A stretch of 64,000 nucleotides of DNA. Source: Micromonospora halotolerans (GTDB taxonomy: Bacteria; Actinomycetota; Actinomycetes; Mycobacteriales; Micromonosporaceae). The notes under the pieces were generated by a model. The model saw only the letters and a program-made list of their open reading frames with translations, had not been told where the DNA came from and did not search any database. The stretch's first letter is position 1, and each line of letters begins with the position of its first letter. The stretch lies in the NCBI RefSeq assembly GCF_032108445.1, contig NZ_CP134876.1:62001-126000 (forward strand), given 5' to 3'. Made by a program: the position numbers and the translations under genes. Positions 1 to 12,611 of this stretch are shown in pieces.

Positions 1-811
1 CGCCGTGGCGGGCGTAGCCGCCGTAGGTGTCGACGATGATCTTCCGGCCGGTGAGGCCGGCGTCGCCCATGGGGCCGCCGATCTCGAAGCGCCCGGTCGG
101 GTTGACCAGCAGCCGGTAGCCCTCGGTGTCCAGGCCGAGGCCCTCCAGCTCCGGGGTGATGACGTGGTCGCGGACGTCCGGCGTGAGCAGCGACTCGAGC
201 GAGATGTCGGCCGCGTGCTGGCTGGAGACCACGACGGTGTCGAGCCGGACGGGGCGCAGCCCGTCGTACTCGATGGTCACCTGGGTCTTGCCGTCGGGCC
301 GCAGGTAGGGGATCGTGCCGTCCTTGCGGACCTGGGCGAGCCGGCGGGCCAGCCGGTGGGCGAGCGCGATCGGCAGCGGCATCAGCTCGGGCGTCTCGGA
401 GCAGGCGAAGCCGAACATCATGCCCTGGTCGCCGGCGCCCTGCGCGTCGAGCGCGCTCTCCGACGAGCCGGTACGCAGCTCGAACGCGTTGTCCACGCCC
501 TGCGCGATGTCCGGCGACTGGGCGCCGATCGACACGCTCACGCCGCAGGAGGCGCCGTCGAAGCCCTTCTTCGACGAGTCGTAGCCGATCGACAGGATGG
601 TGTCCCGCACGATGGTGGGGATGTCGGCGTACGCCTTCGTGGTCACCTCGCCGGCGACGTGCACCTGGCCGGTGGTGATCAGGGTCTCGACCGCCACGCG
701 GCTGTGCGGGTCCTGGGCGAGCAGTGCGTCGAGAATGCCGTCACTGATCTGGTCGGCGATCTTGTCCGGGTGGCCTTCCGTGACCGATTCGGACGTGAAG
801 AGACGTGTCAC
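1..811 (-). CDS. metK: S-adenosylmethionine synthetase (partial, 3' end outside window)
   Basis: MetK makes S-adenosylmethionine from methionine and ATP in the cytosol. The first 270 codons are present and the C-terminal third lies beyond base 1. The N-terminus reads [17 protein letters not shown], with the GHPDK ATP/methionine-binding motif at about residues 13-17. The [12 protein letters not shown] motif of the family is also intact. The GTG start at 811 is supported by AGGAGT a few bases upstream. It is the last gene of a minus-strand row after coaBC, with a 97-bp gap, so it may have its own promoter. I see no SAM riboswitch fold in that gap. Confidence 0.95.
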   Translation of the reverse strand, partial: MTRLFTSESVTEGHPDKIADQISDGILDALLAQDPHSRVAVETLITTGQVHVAGEVTTKAYADIPTIVRDTILSIGYDSSKKGFDGASCGVSVSIGAQSPDIAQGVDNAFELRTGSSESALDAQGAGDQGMMFGFACSETPELMPLPIALAHRLARRLAQVRKDGTIPYLRPDGKTQVTIEYDGLRPVRLDTVVVSSQHAADISLESLLTPDVRDHVITPELEGLGLDTEGYRLLVNPTGRFEIGGPMGDAGLTGRKIIVDTYGGYARHG

Positions 812-908
812 GGCACTCCTAAGCATGTGAAGACTTTTAAAGGTGCTCGGCGGCAGTTTAGTCACCGTGCTCCCAGGGTGACCCGGGGAACCGGAGAGTG
901 ACCAACCG

Positions 909-2117
909 TCAGGACCGCTCCGCCAGCCGGGCGACCACGAGGTCCCAGACGGCGTCGGCCAGGTCCTCCTTGGGCTGCTCGGGCATCCGGTGCACCGACC
1001 CGTCCGCCCCGATCACCGTGGCGGCGTTGGTCTCGGCCCCGAAGACCTTGTCCACGCCGACCTCGTTGATCACGATGAGGTCGGCGCGCTTGCGGGCGAG
1101 CTTGGCCCGGCCGTTGGCCTCGGCGTCGCCGGTCTCGGCGGCGAAGACCACCAGCACCTGCTCCGGCCGCCGGCGCCGGCCCAGCTCGGCCGCGATGTCC
1201 GGGTTGGTGACCAGCTCGATGGTGGGCGCGCTGCCGTCGTCCGACTTCTTGATCTTACCGGGCGCGTACGTCGCCGGCCGGAAATCGGCGGGCGCGGCGG
1301 CCATCACCACGGCGTCCGCGTCGGCGGCCGCCTCCAGGGTGGCCTTGCGCAGCTCCTCGGTGCTGCCCACCCGGAGCAGGTCCGCACCGGCCGGATCGGC
1401 GAGCGCGACGTTGGCCGAGACCAGGGTGACCCGGGCGCCCCGGGCCACGGCGGCGCGGGCGAACGCGTAGCCCTGCTTGCCCGAGGAGCGGTTGCCGAGG
1501 AAGCGGACCGGGTCGAGCGGCTCGCGGGTGCCGCCGGCGGTGACCACCACGTGCCGGCCGGCCAGGTCGGCCGGGGCGGCGCCGCCGCGGGCCAGGGCCC
1601 GGCGGGCGACCGCGAAGATCTCGGCCGGGTCGGGCAGCCGGCCCTTGCCGGTGTCCTTGCCGGTGAGCCGGCCGACCGCGGGCTCGATCACCAGGACGCC
1701 ACGGGACCGCAGGGTCGCCACGTTCGCGACGGTGGCCGGGTGCTCCCACATCTCGGTGTGCATGGCCGGCGCGAGCACGACCGGGCAGCGCGCGGTCAGC
1801 AGGGTGTTGGTGAGCAGGTCGTCGGCCAGGCCGTGGGCGGCCTTGGCGAGCAGGTCGGCCGTGGTGGGCACCACCACGACCAGGTCGGCGTGCTGCCCGA
1901 GGCGGACGTGCGGCACCTCGTGCACGTCGGACCAGACGTCGTCGGCGACCGGCTGGCCGGAGAGCGCGGCCCAGGTCGGCGCCCCGACGAAACGGAGCGC
2001 CGACGCGGTCGGCACGACCCGGACCCGGTGACCCGACTCGGTGAAGAGCCGGAGCAGCTCACACGCCTTGTAGGCGGCGATGCCGCCACCGACCCCGAGG
2101 ACGATCTCGGCGGCCAT
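909..2117 (-). CDS. coaBC: Bifunctional phosphopantothenoylcysteine decarboxylase / phosphopantothenate-cysteine ligase
   Basis: CoaBC performs two steps of coenzyme A synthesis: CTP-dependent coupling of phosphopantothenate to cysteine (CoaB half), then FMN-dependent decarboxylation (CoaC half). The 402-residue product has the usual length. The CoaC half starts with [16 protein letters not shown] and carries PAMHTEMW, the actinobacterial form of the PAMNxxMW substrate clamp. The CoaB half begins near residue 190 with [15 protein letters not shown] and GNRSSGKQG, followed by the KIKKSD loop. It starts 15 bp after rpoZ and has no clear Shine-Dalgarno, so it is probably translated from the rpoZ message. 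Confidence 0.95.
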   Translation of the reverse strand: MAAEIVLGVGGGIAAYKACELLRLFTESGHRVRVVPTASALRFVGAPTWAALSGQPVADDVWSDVHEVPHVRLGQHADLVVVVPTTADLLAKAAHGLADDLLTNTLLTARCPVVLAPAMHTEMWEHPATVANVATLRSRGVLVIEPAVGRLTGKDTGKGRLPDPAEIFAVARRALARGGAAPADLAGRHVVVTAGGTREPLDPVRFLGNRSSGKQGYAFARAAVARGARVTLVSANVALADPAGADLLRVGSTEELRKATLEAAADADAVVMAAAPADFRPATYAPGKIKKSDDGSAPTIELVTNPDIAAELGRRRRPEQVLVVFAAETGDAEANGRAKLARKRADLIVINEVGVDKVFGAETNAATVIGADGSVHRMPEQPKEDLADAVWDLVVARLAERS

Positions 2118-2132
2118 CGGCGCGGGCGGGGC

Positions 2133-2396
2133 TTACGGCTGGTCGGTCGGCTCGGCGGTGAGCAGACCCGCGTTGATCTCGCGCATGGCGATGGAGAGCG
2201 GCTTCTCCTGGGGGGTGGTCTCCACCAGCGGGCCGACGTACTCCAGCAGGCCCTCACCGAGCTGGCTGTAGTAGGCGTTGACCTGGCGCGCGCGCTTGGC
2301 GGCGAAGATGACCAGCGCGTACTTCGAGGTGGTCTTCTCGAGGAGCTCGTCGATCGGCGGGTTGGTGATGCCTTCGGGGTTGGCGATGGATCCCAC
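2133..2396 (-). CDS. rpoZ: RNA polymerase omega subunit
   Basis: Omega helps fold and stabilise the beta' subunit of RNA polymerase. The 87-residue product matches the short actinobacterial form. It shows the conserved early segment [18 protein letters not shown] and the [12 protein letters not shown] motif, followed by PLSIAMREI near the end. The GTG start at 2396 has AGAGG 7-8 bases upstream. It lies between gmk and coaBC in the widespread gmk-rpoZ-coaBC-metK order. The 46-bp gap after gmk shows no terminator. Confidence 0.95.
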   Translation of the reverse strand: MGSIANPEGITNPPIDELLEKTTSKYALVIFAAKRARQVNAYYSQLGEGLLEYVGPLVETTPQEKPLSIAMREINAGLLTAEPTDQP

Positions 2397-2442
2397 GAAT
2401 TAACCTCTGCGTCGTTGTGCACCGCCCGGGGGCGGTGGCCTC

Positions 2443-2976
2443 TCAACCGCTCGGGCGCGGTCGGGCCGGAGCCAGGAAGGAAGAACCGAGCAAGCCTACC
2501 AGCTCCTCGGCCGCGCGCTCGGTCCGGTCGTGCACCACGGCGTGTGCGAAGGCGGCCGCGACGGCGGGGTCCGGCCGGTACGCCGGCGGGGTGAGCAGCA
2601 CCAGCCGCGCGTCCGGCGCCGTGGCCCGGACGGCGAGCGCGCCCGGCAGGTCCAGCGGGAGCAGCACGGGCAGCCCCTCGGCGAGCCGGGACCGCACGCC
2701 CGCGCGCGGCACCCCGCGCCGGTACGGCCCGACCCGGCTCCACTCCAGCAGCTCGTCGGCCGCGACCATCCGGTCGAAGTCACCCGCGTCGACGAAGAGC
2801 CGGTCGACGCCGTCCACCTCGCCGGGGCGGGCCGGCCGGGTGGTCGCGGCCACCGGCACCCACACGGACGGAAAGCGCGCCCGGACCAGCTCGACGACAC
2901 TCTCCCGGCCGGTCCCCGAAGGTCCGGTCAGGACAGTGAGCCGAGCCGCCGGGCGCGCCTCGTCATCCGTGCTCAC
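2443..2976 (-). CDS. gmk: Guanylate kinase-like protein, degenerate active site
   Basis: Position (mihF-gmk-rpoZ) and overall similarity identify this as the gmk-locus gene; guanylate kinase phosphorylates GMP to GDP. The 177-residue product is short for the family (about 185-210). Segments TTRPARPGEVDGV and DELLEW are recognisable. However, the P-loop reads GPSGTGRES (18-26), with Arg where the catalytic Walker Lys should be. The GxxYxF tyrosine that contacts GMP is Arg (DRLF). The YGTP motif is scrambled to YRRGVP, and the Arg-rich lid and C-terminal helix motifs are missing. It may be a weak or non-enzymatic paralogue, with the functional kinase elsewhere. The GTG start at 2976 has no clear ribosome binding site. 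Confidence 0.75.
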   Translation of the reverse strand: MSTDDEARPAARLTVLTGPSGTGRESVVELVRARFPSVWVPVAATTRPARPGEVDGVDRLFVDAGDFDRMVAADELLEWSRVGPYRRGVPRAGVRSRLAEGLPVLLPLDLPGALAVRATAPDARLVLLTPPAYRPDPAVAAAFAHAVVHDRTERAAEELVGLLGSSFLAPARPRPSG

Positions 2977-3001
2977 CGCTTGTTTCTACACGGTGGGTCG
3001 T

Positions 3002-3319
3002 TCAGTTGGCGGCGAACTCTCCAAGCAGCGCCTTGCGCTGCTGCTCGCCCAGGCCACGCAGCCGGCGGCTGTCAGCGATCTTGAGCTTCTCCATGATCTG
3101 GGTGGCTCGGATCTTGCCGATGCCCGGCATCGCCTGGAGCACGGCCGAAACCTTCAGCTTGCCCACGACGTCGTCGGACTCGGCCCGCTCGAGGACGGTG
3201 GCGAGGGTGGTCTTGCCCTGCTTGAGCTGCTCCTTCAGCTCAGCACGGGCCTTGCGGATCTCCGCGGCCTTCTCCAGCGCGGCAGCGCGCTGTTCGGGGG
3301 TCAGTGACGGGAGCGGCAC
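3002..3319 (-). CDS. mihF: Actinobacterial integration host factor (mIHF/sIHF type)
   Basis: This 105-residue basic protein belongs to the actinobacterial IHF family, nucleoid proteins that bend DNA and are unrelated to the HU-like IHF of enterobacteria. The sequence begins PLPSLTPEQRAAALEKAAEIRKARAELK. It contains the helix-two-turn-helix DNA-binding core LQAMPGIGKIRATQIMEKL (about residues 62-80), then a basic tail with RRLRGLGEQQR. The GTG start at 3319 is preceded by GGAGAA at good spacing. It is first in the mihF-gmk-rpoZ-coaBC-metK row and has 179 bp of upstream spacer, so it probably carries the promoter for the row. Confidence 0.93.
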   Translation of the reverse strand: MPLPSLTPEQRAAALEKAAEIRKARAELKEQLKQGKTTLATVLERAESDDVVGKLKVSAVLQAMPGIGKIRATQIMEKLKIADSRRLRGLGEQQRKALLGEFAAN

Positions 3320-3498
3320 CAGTTCTCCTCAGGTCCCTAGTACGGCGGGCGGGGCGCACCACCGCAGCTGTGAAACGTGGTGTCGCTGGCAACCAAAGGG
3401 GTCAGTGGTTCCCAGCGCGGGGAAAACTAGCGGTCAACGGCGTTTTCGGCAACGTGGACGCGCGAAGATCAACGGAAAGTGACCGAGCCGTCAGTCAG

Positions 3499-4335
3499 TC
3501 ACGGGGTGGCCAGGGCGGCCCGGCACTCGGCCAGGACCCGGTCGGTGGCGGCGCGCAGCGCGGCCGGGTCCGGCCCCGCACCCAGCACCTCCCGGGAGTA
3601 CGACGGCAGCACCGAGGGCAGGGCGGAGCCGAAGACGGTACGCAGGTCGGCGGCCGTCGCGCCCTGCGCGCCGAGCCCCGGGGCGAGCAGCGGACCGTGC
3701 ACCGCCGTAAGGTCGTGACCGGTGTCACCGATCGTCGCGCCCACCACCAGCCCGAAGCTGCCGAGCGGCTCGGCACCCTGGTTGAGCTGCGAAATCTCGT
3801 CGATGACGGTCTGCGCCACGGTGCGCCCGTCGGCGCCGACGGCGCGCTGCACGGCGGCACCCTCGGGATTCGAGGTGAGCGCCAGGACGAAGACGCCGCC
3901 GCCGTGCGCGGCCGCCAGCTCGAACATCGGCGCGAGCGAACCCACCCCCAGGTAGGGACTCGCGGTGACCGCGTCGACATACAGCGGGCTGGATGGATCA
4001 AGGTACGCCGAGGCGTAGGCGCTGACCGTCGAGCCGATGTCGCCGCGCTTGACGTCGAGGAGAACGAGCGAGCCCGCATTTCGCAACTGTCGGATAGTTG
4101 ACTCAAGGATTCCAACCCCGCGCGCCCCGAAACGCTCGAAGAACGCCGACTGCGGCTTGACCACGGCCACCCGGTCGCCGATGGCCTCCACCACCGTCCG
4201 GCAGAACCGGTCCAGGCCCTCGACGTCGTCGGTCAGGCCCCAGCGGGCCAGCAGCCCGGGATGCGGGTCGATCCCCACGCAGAGCGGTCCCCGCTCGGCC
4301 ACGGCCCGGTGCAGGCGGGCGCCGAAGGTCTCCAT
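3499..4335 (-). CDS. pyrF: Orotidine 5'-phosphate decarboxylase, type 2
   Basis: PyrF decarboxylates OMP to UMP, the last step of de novo UMP synthesis. The 278 residues fit the type 2 subfamily. The active-site stretch LLDVKRGDIGST is at residues 92-103, with D94, K96 and D99 as the catalytic charged set. GIDPHPGLL near residue 21 is also conserved. The ATG is at 4335. It is the last gene of the pyr cluster. An aminotransferase gene (bioA) separates it from pyrD, which is unusual for this operon. Confidence 0.95.
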   Translation of the reverse strand: METFGARLHRAVAERGPLCVGIDPHPGLLARWGLTDDVEGLDRFCRTVVEAIGDRVAVVKPQSAFFERFGARGVGILESTIRQLRNAGSLVLLDVKRGDIGSTVSAYASAYLDPSSPLYVDAVTASPYLGVGSLAPMFELAAAHGGGVFVLALTSNPEGAAVQRAVGADGRTVAQTVIDEISQLNQGAEPLGSFGLVVGATIGDTGHDLTAVHGPLLAPGLGAQGATAADLRTVFGSALPSVLPSYSREVLGAGPDPAALRAATDRVLAECRAALATP

Positions 4336-4420
4336 CGCGTCTCTCCCTCTCCTGGCGCGGCGCCGGGCCGCGTCGTGTCCGGCGACGTCGTCCCGCCGCC
4401 GGTGGTGCCGTCCGCCGGGC

Positions 4421-5695
4421 TCAGCCGGCCTTGACCGCCGCGGCCACGCCGGCCGCGATCCGTGCCACGTCCGCCTCGTCGCAGACGTACGGCGGCATGG
4501 TGTAGACGAGGTCCCGGAACGGGCGCAGCCAGACGCCCTGCGCCACCGCGGCGGCGGTCGCCCGCGGCAGGTCCACCTCGTGGTCGAGCTGCACCACGCC
4601 GATCGCGCCGAGCACCCGCACGTCGGCCACCCCGGGGGCGTCGCGCAGCGGCGCCAGGCCGGCTCGCAGGCCCTCGGCGATGCCCGCCACCCGGCCGGCC
4701 CAGTCCCCGGCCCGCAGCAGGTCCAGGGAGGCGTTGGCGACCGCGCAGGCGAGCGGGTTGCCCATGAAGGTGGGGCCGTGCGCCAGCACCCCGTCGGCGG
4801 AGATCCCCCGGGCCACCTCGGGGGTGCAGAGCGCCGCGGCCAGGGTGAGGTACCCGCCGGTGAGCGCCTTGCCGACGCAGAGCACGTCCGGGGCGACCCC
4901 GGCGTGCTCGGCCGCGAACATGGTGCCGGTCCGGCCGAAGCCGGTGGCGATCTCGTCGAAGACCAGCAGGATCCCGTGCGCCCGGGTCACCTCGCGCAGC
5001 ACCCGCAGGTAGTGCGGGTGGTGGAAGCGCATCCCGCCGGCGCCCTGCACCACCGGCTCGACGATCACCGCGGCGAGTTCCCCGGCGTTCCGTTCCACCG
5101 CGTCCACCAGCGCCGCCTCGTACGCCGGGTCGGGCGGGGTGTCGAAACCGGACGGTGGCACCGGCGCGAACACCTGCCGGGGCAGCACGTCGCCCCAGAG
5201 GTGGTGCATGCCGCCCTCCGGGTCGCAGACGCTCATCGGGTGGAACGTGTCGCCGTGGTAGCCGCCGCGCCAGGTGCCCAGCCGGCGGCGCTCCGGCCGC
5301 CCCAGCGCCCGCTGGTACTGCAGGCACATCTTCACCGCCACCTCGATGCTGACCGAGCCGGAGTCGGCCAGGAAGACGTGCTCCAGCCCGTCCGGGGCCA
5401 GCTCCACCAGGGTCCGCGCCAGGCGTACCGCGGGCTCGTGGGTGAGGCCGCCGAACATGACATGGCTCATCCGGCCGAGCTGGTCGGTGACCGCCGCGTC
5501 CAGCACCGGGTGCCGGTAGCCGTGGATCGCCGCCCACCAGGACGACATCCCGTCGACCAGTTCCCGGCCGTCGGCCAGCCGCAGCCGCACGCCCTCGGCA
5601 CTGTCCACCACGTACGGTGGGCTGGCCGGCGGCAGGGCCGCGTACGGGTGCCAGACGTGCCGGCGGTCGGCGGCGAGGATCTCCTCGGGCGTCAC
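4421..5695 (-). CDS. bioA: Adenosylmethionine-8-amino-7-oxononanoate aminotransferase
   Basis: BioA transfers an amino group from S-adenosylmethionine to KAPA to give DAPA in biotin synthesis, using PLP. The 424-residue class III aminotransferase starts with the BioA hallmark HVWHPYAA. It has [13 protein letters not shown] (48-60), which lines the substrate site. [13 protein letters not shown] contains the PLP-binding Asp247, and CVGKALTGG contains the Schiff-base Lys276. It sits between pyrD and pyrF on the same strand with gaps of 30 and 85 bp. No other biotin gene is in the window. The function call is firm for the family; a related class III aminotransferase is the only serious alternative. 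Confidence 0.9.
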   Translation of the reverse strand: MTPEEILAADRRHVWHPYAALPPASPPYVVDSAEGVRLRLADGRELVDGMSSWWAAIHGYRHPVLDAAVTDQLGRMSHVMFGGLTHEPAVRLARTLVELAPDGLEHVFLADSGSVSIEVAVKMCLQYQRALGRPERRRLGTWRGGYHGDTFHPMSVCDPEGGMHHLWGDVLPRQVFAPVPPSGFDTPPDPAYEAALVDAVERNAGELAAVIVEPVVQGAGGMRFHHPHYLRVLREVTRAHGILLVFDEIATGFGRTGTMFAAEHAGVAPDVLCVGKALTGGYLTLAAALCTPEVARGISADGVLAHGPTFMGNPLACAVANASLDLLRAGDWAGRVAGIAEGLRAGLAPLRDAPGVADVRVLGAIGVVQLDHEVDLPRATAAAVAQGVWLRPFRDLVYTMPPYVCDEADVARIAAGVAAAVKAG

Positions 5696-5725
5696 GGTTC
5701 TCCTTCGTGGTGTCCGGCCGCCCGG

Positions 5726-6742
5726 TCAGTGCCGGGCGGCCGCCCGGGCCACCGACCGGACCAGGGCCGGGCCCCGGTAGATGAAACCGGTGTAGAGCTG
5801 GACGAGGCTCGCCCCGGCGTCGAACATCCGGGTGGCGTCGTCCGGGTCGAGGATGCCGCCCACGCCGATCACCGGCAGCCGGCCGCCGGTCTCGCGGTGC
5901 ACGAAGGCGACCACCTCCCGGGCGCGGTCGGTCAGCGGGCGGCCGGAGAGGCCGCCGGTCTCCGCGCCCGACGCCCGGTCGGCCGGCGCGAGCCCGTCGC
6001 GGGCGAGGGTGGTGTTGGTGGCGATCACCCCGGCTGCGCCGCGGTCGAGGCAGACCTCCAGCAGCTCGGCGACGGCCGGCTCGGTGAGGTCGGGGGCGAT
6101 CTTCACGAGCACCGGCTTCTCCCCCACGAGGGCCGCGAGCAGCGCGTCCAGGTGGGACCGGTCCTGGAGCGAGCGCAGCCCCGGGGTGTTCGGTGAGGAC
6201 ACGTTGACCGCGAAGTAGTCCCCGTGTCCCTTGAGTGCGCGGTGGGAGGCCAGGTAGTCCTCGACCGCCTCGTCCAGCGGGGTCACCTTGGACTTGCCGA
6301 GCGAGATGCCCAGCGGGACGCCGAGCGGGCGCGGCAGCGCCGCCAGCCGGGCCGCGAGGGCGTCGGCGCCGGCGTTGTTGAAGCCCATCCGGTTGACCAC
6401 GGCCTCGCTGTCGCGCAGCCGGAACAGGCGGGGCCGAGGGTTGCCCGGCTGGGCGTGCGCGGTGACCGTGCCGACCTCGACGAAGCCGAAGCCCAGCGCC
6501 GGCCAGGCCGGCAGCGCCACCCCGTTCTTGTCCATCCCGGCCGCCAACCCGACCGGATTCGGGAACTCCACCCCGAACACGGTCCGCGGCGCCGCCCGGA
6601 AGTACCGCGCCCGCAGGGCCGCCAGCACGCCCGGCCGCCGAGCCACCCCGGAGAGGCGCGCCAAGGTCCACTCGTGCGCCGCCTCGGCGTCCCCGCCCCC
6701 GATCCCGAACAACCGGGGCCGGACAACCTTCTCGAAGATCAC
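5726..6742 (-). CDS. pyrD: Dihydroorotate dehydrogenase, quinone-dependent (class 2)
   Basis: PyrD oxidises dihydroorotate to orotate and passes electrons to membrane quinone. The 338-residue product carries the N-terminal amphipathic extension of class 2 enzymes (residues 1-50) before the TIM barrel. Seen motifs are [10 protein letters not shown] (65-74), NRMGFNN (117-123), and [11 protein letters not shown] (180-190) with the catalytic serine. VIGVGGI and QLYTGF form the FMN phosphate site. It lies downstream of carB across a 109-bp spacer that holds a large palindrome and a 12-bp tandem repeat, so expression may be uncoupled from carAB. Confidence 0.95.
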   Translation of the reverse strand: MIFEKVVRPRLFGIGGGDAEAAHEWTLARLSGVARRPGVLAALRARYFRAAPRTVFGVEFPNPVGLAAGMDKNGVALPAWPALGFGFVEVGTVTAHAQPGNPRPRLFRLRDSEAVVNRMGFNNAGADALAARLAALPRPLGVPLGISLGKSKVTPLDEAVEDYLASHRALKGHGDYFAVNVSSPNTPGLRSLQDRSHLDALLAALVGEKPVLVKIAPDLTEPAVAELLEVCLDRGAAGVIATNTTLARDGLAPADRASGAETGGLSGRPLTDRAREVVAFVHRETGGRLPVIGVGGILDPDDATRMFDAGASLVQLYTGFIYRGPALVRSVARAAARH

Positions 6743-6760
6743 CGTCCGCCCACCCCCGCT

Positions 6761-6825
6761 GCGTCGATCATGAGGTTGACGGCGAAGTCGATCTCCTCGA
6801 CTGCCGCCAACCTCATGATCGACGC
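6761..6825. repeat. 65-bp nested palindrome, copy 1 of a dispersed element
   Basis: The outer arms are 23 bp (6761-6783 and 6803-6825) with a single mismatch. The inner arms AGTCGA and TCGACT (6786-6791, 6797-6802) enclose a 5-base loop. The outer core CGTCGATCATGAGG and its reverse complement recur at 39443-39504. It lies between carB and pyrD, both on the minus strand, where it could act as a terminator, a processing site or a REP-like element. Confidence 0.85.
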
Positions 6826-6847
6826 GGTCGGCACCGCGGTCGGCACC
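6824..6847. repeat. 12-bp tandem repeat, two copies
   Basis: GCGGTCGGCACC is repeated exactly twice (6824-6835, 6836-6847). A third partial unit, GCGGT, runs into the carB stop codon at 6852-6854. The first unit overlaps the last two bases of the palindrome ending at 6825. The array is outside any coding sequence. Confidence 0.8.
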
Positions 6848-6851
6848 GCGG

Positions 6852-10191
<3,340 letters not shown>

Positions 10192-10199
<8 letters not shown>

Positions 10200-11337
10200 C
10201 CTTGCGCCCCTCGATCAGCTCGGCGAAACGGTCGAAGAGGTAGTCCGCGTCGTGCGGGCCGGCCGCCGCCTCCGGGTGGTACTGGACGGTGAAGGCGGGC
10301 ACGTCCCTGGCCCGCAGCCCCTCGACCACGTTGTCATTGAGGCAGACATGGGAGACCTGGACGCCGCCGAACTCGGTGTCGATCACCTGGTCGGGGACGA
10401 CCGCCCCGGCCCCCGCGCCCGGCACCTCGACCGCGAAGCCGTGGTTGTGGCTGGTCACCTCGACCTTGCCGGTGGCCCGGTCGAGCACCGGCTGGTTGAT
10501 GCCGCGGTGGCCGTAGCCGAGCTTGTAGGTGCCGAAGCCGAGCGCCCGGCCGAGGATCTGGCTGCCGAAGCAGATGCCGAACAGCGGGATCCGCCGGCCG
10601 AGCACCTCCCGCGCCAGGGCGACCGGCCCGTCGGCGGTGGCCGGGTCGCCCGGCCCGGGCGAGAAGAAGACCGCGTCCGCGCCGGTGGCCAGCAGTTCCT
10701 CGATCGAGGAGCCGGCGGGCAGCACGTGGGTGGTGACGCCGCGGGCGGCGAGCCGGCGGGGCACGTTGCGCTTGATGCCGAGGTCCAGGGCCGCGACGGT
10801 GAAGCGGTGCTCGCCGACCGCCTCGACGACGTACGGCTTCTCGGTGGTCACCTCGGCGGACAGGTCCGCGCCGACCATCTGCGGCGCGTGGCGGACCCGG
10901 TCGAGCAGGGCGGCCGGGTCGTCGTCGATGCTGGAGATGCCGACCCGCATGGCGCCGCGCTCGCGCAGGTGCCGGGTGAGCGCCCGGGTGTCGATGCCGC
11001 TGATGCCGACCACACCCTCGGCGGCGAGCCGGTCCTCCAGCCCGCCGGTGGCCCGCCAGTTGGAGCCGATCCGGGCCGGGTCGCGCACCACGTAGCCGGC
11101 CACCCAGATCCGGCCGGACTCGTCGTCCTCGCCGTTGACGCCGGTGTTGCCGATGTGCGGCGCGGTCTGCACCACGACCTGCCGGTGGTAGGAGGGGTCG
11201 GTGAGGGTCTCCTGGTAGCCGGTCATGCCGGTGTTGAAGACCGCCTCACCGAAGGTCTCCCCGACGCTGCCGTACGCCTCGCCGTGGAACGTGCGCCCGT
11301 CCTCCAGGACGAGGATCGCGGGCCTCCGCTTGGTCAT
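10192..11337 (-). CDS. carA: Carbamoyl phosphate synthetase small (glutaminase) subunit
   Basis: CarA hydrolyses glutamine and feeds ammonia to CarB. I place the start at the ATG at 11337, where it overlaps the pyrC stop as ATGA, giving 381 residues beginning [14 protein letters not shown]. Upstream readthrough in this frame is pyrC sequence and not part of carA. The N-terminal domain has [14 protein letters not shown]. The class I glutaminase domain has FFSPGPGDP, the nucleophile motif GICFGSQ, and QYHPEA with the catalytic His-Glu pair. The last 8 bp overlap carB. Confidence 0.96.
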
Positions 11338-12611
11338 CGAACTGCCTTTCCGTCCAGGACCGTCGGCTCGCCGCGCAGGAAGGTCGCCACGATGCGACCC
11401 GGCAGCGTCATGCGGGCGTACGGGGTGTTGCGACTGCGACTGGCCAGTTCCGCCGGCTCGACGACGCGGCGGGCGGCCGGGTCGACCAGGGTCAGGTTCG
11501 CCGGCACGCCGGGGGCGGGGTCGAGCCCGTGCCCGTCCAGCCCGGCGATCCGGGCCGGGGCGCGGGACATCCGCTCGGCGATGAGGTCCCACTGCGGCCC
11601 GAGCACGTCCAGCGCGATGGAGAGCGCCGTCTCCAGGCCGAGCATGCCCGGCCGGGCGTACGCCCACTCGCACTCCTTGTCCTCGACGGCGTGCGGCGCG
11701 TGGTCGGTGGCGACGATGTCGATCACGCCCTCGACCAGGGCCGCCCGCAGCGCGGCGACGTCGTCGGCGGTGCGCAGCGGCGGGTTGACCTTGTAGACCG
11801 GGTCGTACGTGGTGGCTTTCTCGTCGGTCAGCAGCAGGTGGTGCGGGGTCACCTCGGCGGTGACCTTCACCCCGCGCGCCTTGGCGTGCCGCAGCACCTC
11901 GACGCTGCCCGCCGTGGACACGTGGCAGATGTGCAGCCGGCTGCCGACGTGCTCGGCCAGCAGCACGTCCCGGGCGATGATCGCCTCCTCGGCGACCGCC
12001 GGCCAGCCGGTCAGCCCGAGCCGGGTGGAGACCTCACCCTCGTGCATCTGCGCGCCCTCGGTGAGCCGGGGCTCCTCGGCGTGCTGGGCGATCACCCCGT
12101 CGAACGCCTTGACGTACTCCAGGGCCCGGCGCATCAGCTTCGGGTCGGCGACGCAGTGCCCGTCGTCGGAGAAGATCCGCACCCGGGCCGCCGAGTCGGC
12201 CATCGCGCCCAGCTCGGCCAGGCGCTCGCCGGCCAGGCCGACGGTGACCGCGCCGATCGGCTGCACGTCGACCAGCCCGGCCTCCCGGCCGAGCCGCCAG
12301 ACCTGCTCGACGACGCCGGCCGTGTCGGCCACCGGCGAGGTGTTCGCCATGGCGCAGACCGCCGTATAGCCGCCCAGCGCCGCGGCCCGGGAGCCGGACT
12401 CCACGGTCTCGGCGTCCTCCCGGCCCGGCTCCCGCAGGTGGGTGTGCAGGTCGACCAGGCCGGGCAGTGCCACCAGGCCGGTGGCGTCGAGCACCGTGGC
12501 GTCCGGCGCGGCCAGGCCGGCGCCGGTCTCCGCCACGACGCCGTCGCGGATCAGCAGGTCGGTCGGCGCGCCGCCGACCACACTCACGTTCCTGACCAGG
12601 TACGCGGTCAC
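11334..12611 (-). CDS. pyrC: Dihydroorotase, class I
   Basis: PyrC cyclises carbamoyl aspartate to dihydroorotate. This is a zinc amidohydrolase of 425 residues. Metal-site motifs visible are [10 protein letters not shown] (first two His), [16 protein letters not shown] and [10 protein letters not shown] (last Asp). The GTG start at 12611 overlaps the pyrB stop as GTGA, and its own stop overlaps carA. PyrB and PyrC from such operons may form a complex, which I infer from the family. Confidence 0.96.
   Translation of the reverse strand: MTAYLVRNVSVVGGAPTDLLIRDGVVAETGAGLAAPDATVLDATGLVALPGLVDLHTHLREPGREDAETVESGSRAAALGGYTAVCAMANTSPVADTAGVVEQVWRLGREAGLVDVQPIGAVTVGLAGERLAELGAMADSAARVRIFSDDGHCVADPKLMRRALEYVKAFDGVIAQHAEEPRLTEGAQMHEGEVSTRLGLTGWPAVAEEAIIARDVLLAEHVGSRLHICHVSTAGSVEVLRHAKARGVKVTAEVTPHHLLLTDEKATTYDPVYKVNPPLRTADDVAALRAALVEGVIDIVATDHAPHAVEDKECEWAYARPGMLGLETALSIALDVLGPQWDLIAERMSRAPARIAGLDGHGLDPAPGVPANLTLVDPAARRVVEPAELASRSRNTPYARMTLPGRIVATFLRGEPTVLDGKAVR

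Noticed and set aside
812..908. SAM riboswitch before metK
   Set aside because: The 97-bp spacer shows no kink-turn, conserved SAM-box helices or terminator pair.
990..2594. 534-codon plus-strand frame opposite coaBC and rpoZ
   Set aside because: It is antisense to clearly conserved enzymes, has no ribosome binding site, and its composition matches a shadow frame.
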